This document shows, piece by piece, positions 12,474 through 20,178 of a DNA stretch of 20,236 nucleotides. Every line of letters starts with the position of its first letter. Position 1 is the first letter of the stretch. Origin of the DNA: Oscillospiraceae bacterium (lineage in GTDB: Bacteria > Bacillota > Clostridia > Oscillospirales > Ruminococcaceae); contig JAIEDJ010000078.1 in NCBI GenBank assembly GCA_029068025.1, positions 1-20,236 on the forward strand. The letters are read 5' to 3'. Under the pieces are notes generated by a model. The model did no database searches and had not been told where the DNA came from. It saw only the letters and a list, made by a program, of their open reading frames with translations. A program made the position numbers and the translations under genes.

Positions 12474-13028
12474 ATAGAGGATTCGCGGATCATAGAGCTG
12501 TATTCTGAACGTAACGAAACGGCGATCAAGGAGACCGAGCAGAAATACGGACGACTGTGCTACAGCATTGCGTACAATATTCTCGGAAATTCCGAGGACG
12601 CGGAGGAATGTGTAAACGACACGCTGCTGTCGGTCTGGAATAAAATACCGCAGACAAAGCCGGAAAACCTGAAGGGGTTTGTTTGCAGGATCGCCGGAAA
12701 TACCGCTCTGAAAAGGCTCGAATACAACACGGCAGAAAAACGTTCCACGAATGCCGCCGTATCTCTCACGGAGCTTGAAGAGATCGTTCCCGACAACAGA
12801 TTTCCGCCCGACAAAACGCCGGAGGACGTCTCGAAATTGATAAGCGCCTTCCTGCGCCGCCAAAAGCCCGAGATACGGAAGGTATTCATTCGGCGGTATT
12901 GGTATTTCGATTCCGTAAGCGATATCGCGGCTCGGTTTTCGTTCAGCGAAAGCAAGGTAAAATCAATGCTTTTCCACACAAGAAACAAACTCAAAAAATA
13001 CTTAATGAAAGAGGGAATTGATATATGA
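12474..13028 (+). CDS. ECF-type RNA polymerase sigma factor
   Basis: This sigma-70 family factor of the extracytoplasmic-function group is about 184 residues. Region 2 spans I-I-E-L-Y-S-E-R-N-E-T-A-I to the core-binding Y-N-I-L-G-N-S-E-D-A-E-E-C-V-N-D-T-L-L-S-V-W; region 4 is R-K-V-F-I-R-R-Y-W-Y-F-D-S-V-S-D-I-A followed by the helix F-S-E-S-K-V-K-S-M-L-F-H-T-R-N-K-L. The frame is open from a TTG at 12432, but that codon has no ribosome site. A strong AAGGGGGGA (12459-12467) lies 6 bases before an ATA codon at 12474, exactly where homologues normally begin (M-E-D-x-R-I-I). I therefore place the start at ATA, a rare initiator; the TTG would give 198 residues. The stop overlaps the next gene as ATGA, pairing it with its probable anti-sigma factor. 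Confidence 0.85.
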   Translation: MEDSRIIELYSERNETAIKETEQKYGRLCYSIAYNILGNSEDAEECVNDTLLSVWNKIPQTKPENLKGFVCRIAGNTALKRLEYNTAEKRSTNAAVSLTELEEIVPDNRFPPDKTPEDVSKLISAFLRRQKPEIRKVFIRRYWYFDSVSDIAARFSFSESKVKSMLFHTRNKLKKYLMKEGIDI

Positions 13029-13882
13029 ACTCATTCAAAATCGCAAATTCAATAAATATGATAGACGACGATCTTATTCTTGAAGCAGATGAGACCGCCA
13101 AGAGCAATAAGGCTCAAAAAAAACCGGTCTATCTGAAATACGCCGCAGCAGCCGCCGCGTTGGTCTGCGCTGCGGGCGGAGCGGCTGCCATAGCCAAAGT
13201 GCGAAATCCGTCAACATCTGTCGACAGCAATAATTCGTCTGTTCAAACGATCGACAATGCCCCGAGCAATAATTCTCATGTTATCAAAATGAGCAATATT
13301 CATTTTAATAATACACTCGTAAGCATATCGGATTCCCTTTGGAATCCCAGAATGTTTGATCAAACAGTGTTGGATACCGCCGGAATTACCGAATATTTCG
13401 GCTGGGATCTCGTTCCGAAGTATATTCCTGAGGGGCTTTTCCCGAGTGAAAGAAACGACTCATCAAGGATATACTCCGACAAGGACGACGGCAGGATCGT
13501 TCACGACCGTACAGTGATCCAATTTTATGACAGCTATGACGAGGACGGCTTTCCCAAGGGTACCGTATCTGCCGAATACAAAGCGCCGAAGGGATTTGAA
13601 CTTACCGCCGCAAAATACGGTTCTCTCGATCTTTGCTGCCGCCTTGACATAAGCAATATTGCAAACACAAGCAGCATAGGCGGCACGGACGTTTATTTCG
13701 CGCACCTCTCTGTGCCTATCGGTAAAGTGTCTGATCCGTCCGGGTACTGGGACGAGTATATCGCAGAATTCGAGCTTAATGGTATACAATACCGCGTAAC
13801 TACCAAGCAGCTTGAAGCCGGAGAGATCGTCAGGATCGTTTCCTCGATAATTTACGGCGAAAACGTTTCCGTTGAAGAGTAA
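13025..13882 (+). CDS. Probable membrane-bound anti-sigma partner
   Basis: This 285-residue protein is translationally coupled to the sigma gene (ATGA overlap). The N-terminal 37 residues are cytosolic and include a D-D-D-L-I-L-E-A-D-E stretch, a short motif seen at the start of clostridial sigma partners. A single membrane helix lies at about 38-58 (Ala/Val/Gly-rich, after K-K-P-V-Y-L-K-Y). The remaining roughly 225 residues would be outside the cell: a Ser/Asn linker to about 85, then a domain with an E-Y-F-G-W-D-L-V-P-K-Y-I-P-E-G-L pattern and beta-strand alternation to the C-terminus. Position and topology fit signal sensing outside and sigma sequestration inside. Direct binding is inferred. 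Confidence 0.82.
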   Translation: MNSFKIANSINMIDDDLILEADETAKSNKAQKKPVYLKYAAAAAALVCAAGGAAAIAKVRNPSTSVDSNNSSVQTIDNAPSNNSHVIKMSNIHFNNTLVSISDSLWNPRMFDQTVLDTAGITEYFGWDLVPKYIPEGLFPSERNDSSRIYSDKDDGRIVHDRTVIQFYDSYDEDGFPKGTVSAEYKAPKGFELTAAKYGSLDLCCRLDISNIANTSSIGGTDVYFAHLSVPIGKVSDPSGYWDEYIAEFELNGIQYRVTTKQLEAGEIVRIVSSIIYGENVSVEE

Positions 13883-13971
13883 ATAAAGCGTTGATAACAT
13901 AATGGAATTTATCTGCCATAACATCTTAAGAAAAATTTCCAACAACAATCTTTGAATTTTGACTTTCCAAA

Positions 13972-14008
13972 CCAAAAAGATCCCGGTTCCACATGAAGCC
14001 GGGATCTT
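13972..14008 (-). terminator. YugP terminator, possibly bidirectional
   Basis: AAGATCCCGG (13977-13986) and CCGGGATCTT (13999-14008) pair perfectly. On the minus strand the stem runs into TTTTT, terminating yugP. The plus strand reading from the anti-sigma gene also meets this hairpin, with a poorer U-tract. Confidence 0.82.
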
Positions 14009-14026
14009 GTTCAAGGTTTAGATCAT

Positions 14027-14731
14027 TCAATCTCTGCTGGTTCGTCTGCTTACAATAATTATCAGTCTGAGAAGCTGTGCCACAGCAACAGCCAGCGCCG
14101 CGACATATGTCATTGCGGCAGCGGAGAGGACCTTCCTCGCGCCCCTCAGTTCATCGGGAGTAAGAATGTTATTATCGCGGATAGTCGCCAAAGCGCGGCT
14201 GCTTGCGTTGAATTCTGTCGGAAGCGTGACCAGCTGGAAGATCGCCGTAAGCGAAAAACCGATAAGCCCTATATATGCCAACCAAACAAATATCTCACCC
14301 ATGGTACTGCAGATGATCCCTATTAAAATAAGCGGCACAGCAAGCTTGGAACCGATATTGGTTATCGGCACGATAGCGCTTCGTATCTTGATAGGTGTAT
14401 AGCCCACAGCGTGCTGTATCGCGTGACCTACCTCATGGCAGGCAACTCCGATAGAGGCGGTCGACGTGCCGTTGTATACGTCGCCCGACAGTCGAATAAC
14501 GTTCGCGGTCGGATCGTAGTGATCGGTCAGCTTTCCCGGGATCTGTTCTATGGGAATATGCTGCAAGCCGTTTTTATCGAGAACCAGCCGCGCCGCCTGC
14601 GCCCCTGTTACACCCTTTGACGAATACTGCTTTGAATACTTCGCGAATGTTGAATTCACTCCCGCGCTGGCAATCATCGCAAAAAGCATTGCGGGCAGAA
14701 CCAGGAAAAAATAAGTCCAGTCAAAATACAT
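14027..14731 (-). CDS. yugP: Membrane zinc metallopeptidase, YugP family
   Basis: This 234-residue integral membrane peptidase belongs to the neutral zinc metallopeptidase group typified by Bacillus YugP. An N-terminal membrane helix (about 5-25) is followed by G-x-T-G-A-Q-A-A-R, then Y-D-P-T-A-N-V-I-R-L-S, and the zinc motif H-E-V-G-H-A-I-Q-H (H99, E100, H103). Two or three further membrane helices follow (about 115-170), then P-T-E-F-N-A-S-S-R-A, which probably supplies the third ligand Glu, and a C-terminal membrane helix. The start is the ATG at 14731, 7 bases after AAGGAG; an ATG six codons upstream would place the ribosome site inside the gene. It has its own perfect promoter and terminator. 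The substrate is unknown. Confidence 0.93.
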   Translation of the reverse strand: MYFDWTYFFLVLPAMLFAMIASAGVNSTFAKYSKQYSSKGVTGAQAARLVLDKNGLQHIPIEQIPGKLTDHYDPTANVIRLSGDVYNGTSTASIGVACHEVGHAIQHAVGYTPIKIRSAIVPITNIGSKLAVPLILIGIICSTMGEIFVWLAYIGLIGFSLTAIFQLVTLPTEFNASSRALATIRDNNILTPDELRGARKVLSAAAMTYVAALAVAVAQLLRLIIIVSRRTSRD

Positions 14732-14769
14732 TTGTATACTCCTTAACATTTCTGAAATTATATGATATT

Positions 14770-14798
14770 ATTATACCCCAAATTCATGGCATTGTCAA
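14770..14798 (-). promoter_or_regulatory. yugP promoter
   Basis: Minus strand TTGACA (14798-14793) and TATAAT (14775-14770), both perfect, with a 17-base spacer. It lies about 40 bases upstream of the yugP start. Confidence 0.92.
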
Positions 14799-14846
14799 TC
14801 TTTTTTTATGCTTTTCACAAATCCTCAATAATATTTTGTCTTGGCT

Positions 14847-14882
14847 TAAAACTGTCGCGGCAATGCGCAAGCATTGCCGCGA
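14847..14882 (-). terminator. GH13 gene terminator
   Basis: TCGCGGCAATGC (14855-14866) pairs perfectly over 12 bp with GCATTGCCGCGA (14871-14882). On the minus strand it is followed by CAG and four T. It lies 6 bases beyond the stop codon. Confidence 0.8.
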
Positions 14883-14888
14883 TCTTTA

Positions 14889-16775
14889 TTATATTTTGCA
14901 GTAGATGACCGCGTAATCAAACGGCGCGACAGTGATCTTTCCGTCCCGGATACCCCGCCCGTAGCGGTCAAACGCGGGCGTAAATCCGTAGAACATATCT
15001 GTCTGCTCGTTTTCTATAACAAAGGAACGTCCCCTTGTAGACTTGTTAAGATAGATGATCGCCGCATGGCGCGTGATACGGTCATACCGCGCGAATACAC
15101 ACACATTGTCATCACACTCGATAAAGCGAAGCTCGCCCTGCTCGAACGCGCGCGTTCCGCTGCGCACAGCCGAGAGCTGCCTTGTGAACTCGATCAGGTC
15201 GAGATTTTCCTCTCCCCACGGGTAGCAGCGGCGGTTGAACGGATCACGGTAGCCCTCCATTCCGGCTTCGTCGCCGTAGTACACCGACGGTATTCCCGGC
15301 AGGAAGAACTGCAGCACCATCGCGCACTTCAGCAGCGCTATTCCGAGCAGATACTGCGGCCCGTCAAGTCTGCGCTCGCTCTGCCAGTCCTTGTCATGCC
15401 AGCCGACCTCCTCGCCGCCCAGACGGGTCAGAGCGCGTTCGGTATCGTGCGTGGACAGGAAATTCATCAGCATATCTATAGCGGGCTTGGGATAGTGATC
15501 AAGAATAGTCAGGATACTGTCCGTAAACATCTTAGCGTCCGCGTACTTCACATAGTTCAGGATCGCTTCCTTGAACGGATAGTTCATAACGGAATCCAAC
15601 TGACCGCCTATCAGATAGCGGCGGCGAACGCCATAGCTTTCCTTGTTAGACGCGTCCTCCCAGACCTCGCCGTAGATGATCTTATCGTCTCCCATTTTCT
15701 TGACAGCCTTGTTGAGATTGTCAAGGAACTCATCGGGAAGCTCGTCCGCAACGTCCAAGCGCCAGCCGCGCGCTCCGAGCTTTATCCACTTCTGAAGGAT
15801 ACCGCCGTCTCCGCAGATGTACTCTGTGTACGCCTCGTTGTTTTCGTTGACGTTCGGCAGCGTGGTAATGCCCCACCAGCTGTCGTATCTGTCCGGATAT
15901 CCTATAAAGGAGTACCACGGGAAATACGGGCTGTTCTTATCGCGGTACGCGCCCGTGTTTTCGCCGTAACGCCCGAATTTATTGAAGTAGATTGAGTCCG
16001 CGCCCGTATGCGAGAAAACGCCGTCCAAAATGATGTCTATTCCCATTTCGTGCGCCTTGGCGCACAGCTCGACAAAGTCTTCCTCCGTTCCGAGCAGAGG
16101 ATCTATCTTCTCATAGTTCGCAGTGTTGTAGCGGTGGTTCTCGTGTGACTCAAATATCGGGTTGAGATAGATGATCGTAACACCCAGGCTCTTGATGTAC
16201 GGCAGCTTTTCTATAATTCCGCGCAGATCCCCGCCAAAATAGTCGTTATTGCGCACGATCCCCTTTTCATCAGGACGATAATATGGCGTATCAAACCAGT
16301 TGTCGCGCATTACTCTGTCCTCGGGAACGCCCTCGTGACGTACTCCGCTCTTCGCGAATCTGTCGGGAAAGATCTGATACATGATCCCGCCGCGCACAAA
16401 ATCTGGAGTGTACAGATTCTCGTCAAATACGGTGAGCTGAAACAGCTCCTCGCCCTCGAATACACCGATGTTCGCTCCCGTACGCTTGATGTAGCGCCGC
16501 CTGCCGTCAAGGATACAAGTAAAATAGTATTGGTGCAGTCCGACATTATTCGGAGTGAACACGCAGGAATATACGTTGTCGTCGCCGCTCTCGTCCTGAA
16601 GCTCCAGCTCAATATATCGTTCCTTATACCCCGGTCGGAACATAACGAGCGTAAGCCCCGAGACCTGCATTGTTTTCGGAATACGCACATTATACATTGA
16701 AGGCTGACCGCGCCGCAGCGCCCCGAACGGGTGCTTGTAGCTTGTATCGAAGCAGTCAAAAATCGGAAGTCCCAT
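14889..16775 (-). CDS. Neopullulanase-like alpha-glucan hydrolase (GH13)
   Basis: This 628-residue enzyme lacks a signal peptide, so it acts in the cytosol on alpha-1,4 (and possibly 1,6) glucans or maltodextrins. Residues 1-125 form an N-terminal beta domain of the type found in cyclomaltodextrinases and neopullulanases. The TIM barrel begins at I-M-Y-Q-I-F-P-D-R-F (131-140), with D-Y-F-G-G-D-L (178-184), L-N-P-I-F (204-208) and region I D-G-V-F-S-H (251-256). The nucleophile is D341 in G-W-R-L-D-V-A-D-E, the acid/base is E370 in Y-G-E-V-W, and the third Asp is D444 in S-T-H-D-T-E-R. P-S-V-Y-Y-G-D-E-A-G-M-E-G (496-508) is typical of the subfamily. Region I has Ser where Asn is usual. AAGGAG 8 bases upstream fixes the ATG. 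It sits beside glycogen phosphorylase, separated by a terminator. Confidence 0.94.
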   Translation of the reverse strand: MGLPIFDCFDTSYKHPFGALRRGQPSMYNVRIPKTMQVSGLTLVMFRPGYKERYIELELQDESGDDNVYSCVFTPNNVGLHQYYFTCILDGRRRYIKRTGANIGVFEGEELFQLTVFDENLYTPDFVRGGIMYQIFPDRFAKSGVRHEGVPEDRVMRDNWFDTPYYRPDEKGIVRNNDYFGGDLRGIIEKLPYIKSLGVTIIYLNPIFESHENHRYNTANYEKIDPLLGTEEDFVELCAKAHEMGIDIILDGVFSHTGADSIYFNKFGRYGENTGAYRDKNSPYFPWYSFIGYPDRYDSWWGITTLPNVNENNEAYTEYICGDGGILQKWIKLGARGWRLDVADELPDEFLDNLNKAVKKMGDDKIIYGEVWEDASNKESYGVRRRYLIGGQLDSVMNYPFKEAILNYVKYADAKMFTDSILTILDHYPKPAIDMLMNFLSTHDTERALTRLGGEEVGWHDKDWQSERRLDGPQYLLGIALLKCAMVLQFFLPGIPSVYYGDEAGMEGYRDPFNRRCYPWGEENLDLIEFTRQLSAVRSGTRAFEQGELRFIECDDNVCVFARYDRITRHAAIIYLNKSTRGRSFVIENEQTDMFYGFTPAFDRYGRGIRDGKITVAPFDYAVIYCKI

Positions 16776-16824
16776 ATAAAATACTCCTTAATTCAAGCAG
16801 TGCCGCACAAAAACAGCAGCGCCT

Positions 16825-16863
16825 GAAAAATGTAATCAAAATCCGCGCCAAATGGCGCGGATT
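16825..16863 (-). terminator. glgP terminator
   Basis: AATCCGCGCC (16840-16849) pairs perfectly with GGCGCGGATT (16854-16863). On the minus strand it is followed by TTGATTACATTTTT. It lies about 45 bases beyond the glgP stop. Confidence 0.75.
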
Positions 16864-16865
16864 CC

Positions 16866-16911
16866 GAAATCGTCAATTGTTAAAGCGCATAATGCGTTAA
16901 TTGTACATTAT
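16866..16911. repeat. Small imperfect palindrome at the glgP 3' end
   Basis: An imperfect inverted repeat centred on GCGCATAATGCG, with CAATT at 16874-16878 and AATTG at 16899-16903 and GAAAT/ATTTC at its edges. The CGTCAATTG block and the CGCAT-ATGCG core recur in the larger palindromic elements of this window. Confidence 0.45.
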
Positions 16912-19304
16912 TTCAAGTTCCAGATATCACGCGCATAGTCTTGAACGGCTCTGTCCGCGGAGAACCGACCCGCGCCCGCGATATTGAACAGCGACTTTTT
17001 GTTCCATTCCTCCGCGTTCTTGTAAACCGTGCTGATATAGTTCTGAGTTCCGCGGTAGCTGTCGAAGTCCGCCAGCGCCATATAGAAATCCTTGTTTCTG
17101 ATGGTGTCGGCAAGCTCGTTGAAGGTCGCACCGTTGATGCCATTATACATTCTCTGCATAACGTCGTTGATAACGGGGTTCTGATCAATGAAATACTGCG
17201 GATTGTAGCCCTTGAGTCTCATCTCATTAACTTCGGGAGTTCTCATACCGAAAATGAAGATGTTGTCGGTGCCAACAGCCTCGTGGATCTCGACATTCGC
17301 ACCGTCGTAGGTTCCGAGCGTAAGCGCGCCGTTGAGCATGAGCTTCATGTTGCCGGTACCCGAAGCCTCAGTTCCCGCGAGAGAGATCTGCTCGGAGATC
17401 TCGGCGGCGGGCATAAGGATCTCGGAAAGCGTTACTCTGTAATCCTCAAGGAACACTACCGACAGCTTCTCACGAAGCACGGGATCGTGCTTGATCTCCT
17501 CGCCGATACACCAGATCATCTTGATGATCTGCTTTGCGATATAGTAGCCGGGCGCTGCCTTGGAAGCGAAGATATAGGTCTTCGGAACGAACGGAGCGTT
17601 CGGGTTCTGCTTGAGGTAGTTGTAATCCGCGAGAATATTCATCGCGTTGAGCTGCTGACGCTTGTACTCGTGCAGACGCTTTACCTGTACGTCGAAAATG
17701 CTGTCAAGATTCAGCTTAACGCCCGCGGTCTTCTCAACATATTCCGCAAAACGTTCCTTGTTTGCTCTCTTGATCTTTCCGAGCTTTTCGAGAACGGACT
17801 TGTCGTTAGCGAACACCTGGAACTTGATAAGCTCCGAAGCGTCCTTTTTGAAGCCTTCGCCGATACACTCGGTGAGCAGATCGGTAAGCTGCTTGTTGCT
17901 CTGGAGCAGCCAGCGGCGGTATGCGATACCGTTGGTGACGTTCTTGAACTGGTGCGGCTTGTCAAGATACTGCAGACGGAAAACGTCGTCCTTGATGATC
18001 TGCGAGTGCAGCTTGGAAACGCCGTTTACGCTGTGAGAAGCGGCAACGCAAAGGTTCGCCATGTGGATCTTTCCGTCCTTGACGATGGACATCTTGCCGA
18101 CCTTGTCGCCGTCGCCGGTTCTGTTCTGGAGATCCTCGCAGTAGCGGCGGTTGATCTCGCAGATGAGCTGATAAATTCTCGGAAGGATCTTCTCGACCAT
18201 TCCCTGATCCCACTTTTCGAGAGCCTCAGCCATAACGGTGTGGTTAGTGTATGCGAAGGTCTGGGTGACGATATGCCATGCCTGATCCCAGCCGTAGCCG
18301 CACTCATCGAGCAGTATTCTCATAAGCTCGGGAATAGCGAGGGTGGGGTGAGTATCATTGATGTGGATAGCAACCTTCTCATGGAAGTTGTTCATCGTGC
18401 CGTAAACGTTCATATGACGCATTACGATATCGCCGATGGAAGCCGCGCACATAAAGTACTGCTGGCGCAGACGCAGCGCCTTGCCCTCCGCGTGATTATC
18501 GTTCGGGTACAGCACCTTGGAGATGGAGTGCGCGATATTGTTTGCTCCGAGCGCCGTAGCGTAGTCGCCCGTATTGAACGCGCTCATATCAAAGGACATG
18601 CTCTCCGCACTCCACAGACGGAGCTTTGATACGCCCTTTGAATCGTAGCCCGAAACGTACATATCGTAAGGAACCGCGTTTACCGCATTGTAATTTACAT
18701 AATTGAGCTGATGATAGCCGTCATCCCAGGTCTCCTGGATATGACCGTCAAACCGTACCTCGACCGCCTGATCGGGAACCTTGACGAGCCACGCGCCGCC
18801 GCCGGGCAGCCAGTTATCGGGAAGTTCGCTCTGCCAGCCGTCAATGATCTTCTGCTTAAAGATACCATACTCATAAAGAATGGAGTAACCGGTAGCCGGG
18901 TAATCGCAGGTCGCCAGACCGTCCATATAGCAAGCCGCCAGACGTCCGAGACCGCCGTTTCCAAGACCTGCATCGGGCTCTTCCTCATATACTCTGTCAA
19001 TTTTGATGCCGACCTCCTTGAGAGCCGCCTCTGCCTCGTCCTGAAGACCGAGGTTATACAGCGAGGTCTTGAGGGAACGTCCCATCAGGAATTCCATCGA
19101 CAGATAGTATACCTGCTTTCTGCCCTTGGAATTGCACTCGTGCATAAAGTTATGGCGCTTTTCCTTCATAAAGTTGACAACGATGGTCGAAAGCGCGCGA
19201 TAGATCTGGGTGATGGACGCGTCCTTGGGAGCTACTCTGTAGTCGTACTCCAGAATGGCTTTCAGCTGTTTAAGAAATTCATCTTTTGATATCGGGGATC
19301 TCAT
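16908..19304 (-). CDS. glgP: Glycogen/maltodextrin phosphorylase
   Basis: This 798-residue PLP enzyme (GT35) releases glucose-1-phosphate from the non-reducing ends of alpha-1,4 glucan. Diagnostic blocks include Y-Y-L-S-M-E-F-L-M-G-R (66-76), D-A-G-L-G-N-G-G-L-G-R-L-A-A-C-Y-M-D (111-128), H-I-N-D-T-H-P (314-320), Y-T-N-H-T (352-356), V-K-R-L-H-E-Y-K-R-Q (541-550) and S-L-A-G-T-E-A-S-G-T-G-N-M-K, with the PLP Lys at 654. Length matches bacterial enzymes; the N-terminal phosphorylation and AMP sites of animal enzymes are not evident. AAGGAG 8 bases upstream supports the ATG. Its promoter lies at 19377-19405 and a terminator separates it from the GH13 gene, so the two may be made separately although their activities are complementary. 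Confidence 0.97.
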   Translation of the reverse strand: MRSPISKDEFLKQLKAILEYDYRVAPKDASITQIYRALSTIVVNFMKEKRHNFMHECNSKGRKQVYYLSMEFLMGRSLKTSLYNLGLQDEAEAALKEVGIKIDRVYEEEPDAGLGNGGLGRLAACYMDGLATCDYPATGYSILYEYGIFKQKIIDGWQSELPDNWLPGGGAWLVKVPDQAVEVRFDGHIQETWDDGYHQLNYVNYNAVNAVPYDMYVSGYDSKGVSKLRLWSAESMSFDMSAFNTGDYATALGANNIAHSISKVLYPNDNHAEGKALRLRQQYFMCAASIGDIVMRHMNVYGTMNNFHEKVAIHINDTHPTLAIPELMRILLDECGYGWDQAWHIVTQTFAYTNHTVMAEALEKWDQGMVEKILPRIYQLICEINRRYCEDLQNRTGDGDKVGKMSIVKDGKIHMANLCVAASHSVNGVSKLHSQIIKDDVFRLQYLDKPHQFKNVTNGIAYRRWLLQSNKQLTDLLTECIGEGFKKDASELIKFQVFANDKSVLEKLGKIKRANKERFAEYVEKTAGVKLNLDSIFDVQVKRLHEYKRQQLNAMNILADYNYLKQNPNAPFVPKTYIFASKAAPGYYIAKQIIKMIWCIGEEIKHDPVLREKLSVVFLEDYRVTLSEILMPAAEISEQISLAGTEASGTGNMKLMLNGALTLGTYDGANVEIHEAVGTDNIFIFGMRTPEVNEMRLKGYNPQYFIDQNPVINDVMQRMYNGINGATFNELADTIRNKDFYMALADFDSYRGTQNYISTVYKNAEEWNKKSLFNIAGAGRFSADRAVQDYARDIWNLK

Positions 19305-19376
19305 GAATTTAACTCCTTTCGGGTCGGGAGATCACGGAATTCGATTTCCGGGATTCGCACATAAAATAACAACTAT

Positions 19377-19405
19377 ATTATACACCATTTTGAGATTTTT
19401 TTCAA
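19377..19405 (-). promoter_or_regulatory. glgP promoter
   Basis: Minus strand TTGAAA (19405-19400) and TATAAT (19382-19377) with a 17-base spacer. The start would be about 65 bases upstream of the ATG; the leader contains an imperfect GGAATTCGATTTCC palindrome of unknown relevance. Confidence 0.85.
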
Positions 19406-19480
19406 GAGATTAAACCGATAACTGTCATTAAAAACAAATTTAACTGTCAATATTCGGCATTTTTCACAAAACGCTTGAAA

Positions 19481-19867
19481 TTAATGCTCTTTAAACTCTC
19501 CGAATGTATGCTCCATTGTATATTCGCCCGCAAAACGGCGAACAGAGTCCGGATCCGACGCGTCAATATCGGCAAACGGCTCCAGCCCAAGCTTCTTTGA
19601 CAGATCGTTCAGCATATTGATCGAATCGGTCAGCTCCCGATACGCGGCTTGTTCTTCCCGATCCGCGTTTTCGGCGGCATCCACTCCTGCCGCCTTTTCA
19701 ACGATCATCTTCTCTTTTGCCAGCGCGGTGCCGACAACGTACCTGATGATTGAGGAAAATCCGTTAAATACTTCCTTCAGAGCGGTTTCCTTGTCTCCGC
19801 CGAACGCGGCGTAATCCGTTTCCTTGAGCCTGTCGCAGATGGCTTGCTGTTTTTCAAGAGCTGTCAT
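19481..19867 (-). CDS. Small helical protein of unknown function
   Basis: This 128-residue, soluble, acidic, predominantly alpha-helical protein has no Cys-rich site or signal peptide apart from a single Cys near the start (Q-A-I-C-D-R-L). I do not recognise the family. Helical stretches are visible at about 3-17, 30-60 and 75-100 (R-E-L-T-D-S-I-N-M-L-N-D-L-S-K-K-L). The ATG at 19867 is chosen because AAGGAG lies 8 bases upstream; an upstream ATG at 19894 would enclose that site. It lies 75 bases downstream of the Cys-rich small gene on the same strand and may share its transcript. Confidence 0.8.
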   Translation of the reverse strand: MTALEKQQAICDRLKETDYAAFGGDKETALKEVFNGFSSIIRYVVGTALAKEKMIVEKAAGVDAAENADREEQAAYRELTDSINMLNDLSKKLGLEPFADIDASDPDSVRRFAGEYTMEHTFGEFKEH

Positions 19868-19942
19868 GATCTGTTCTCCTTTCAAATCAAACATAGTCCG
19901 GTCTGTTATCGGTGTGTAAGTTTTCAGACGTTATAACTTATT

Positions 19943-20116
19943 CTATTGCTTTCTTGCCAGATAGTATTCATCATCGGGATCATAATACGGACAATCCGTA
20001 TTGCTGCCCTGTAAAAAGCGGTACATCTCGTCCTCGTCGAGGTTCACCAGACAGGTATAGCAATCGCAGTATTCATCGTAAACATAATTTGCACATTCCT
20101 CGCAGTTTCCCGCCAT
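19943..20116 (-). CDS. 57-residue Cys-rich protein, DUF6472-like
   Basis: This short gene encodes a 57-residue acidic protein starting M-A-G-N-C-E-E-C and ending A-R-K-Q. Cys residues at 5, 8, 17, 19, 22 and 42 form C-x-x-C, C-x-C-x-x-C and a lone Cys before P-Y-Y, suggesting a small zinc or iron-sulfur site. The L-D-E-D-E-M-Y-R-F-L block and C-P-Y-Y-D-P-D-D-E-Y are what I recall of the DUF6472 family common in Ruminococcaceae. AAGGGG lies 8 bases upstream of the ATG. Function is unknown. Confidence 0.85.
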   Translation of the reverse strand: MAGNCEECANYVYDEYCDCYTCLVNLDEDEMYRFLQGSNTDCPYYDPDDEYYLARKQ

Positions 20117-20128
20117 ATCACCAACCCC

Positions 20129-20178
20129 TTATCTAAAAGAATTTCAAAATTCTTTATCTAAAAGAATTTCAAAATTCT
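20129..20178. repeat. Perfect 25-bp tandem direct repeat
   Basis: Two identical 25-base copies (20129-20153 and 20154-20178) begin with TTATCTAAAAG; each contains the small palindrome AGAATTT-CA-AAATTCT. They lie between the Cys-rich gene's ribosome site and the palindromic element to the right. Confidence 0.92.

Noticed and set aside
14874..15995. 373-codon plus-strand frame
   Set aside because: It lies antisense to the GH13 gene, which has a complete catalytic triad and ribosome site.
16941..18629. 562-codon open frame on the plus strand
   Set aside because: It is the antisense of glgP; long antisense frames arise from the codon bias of this GC-moderate genome.
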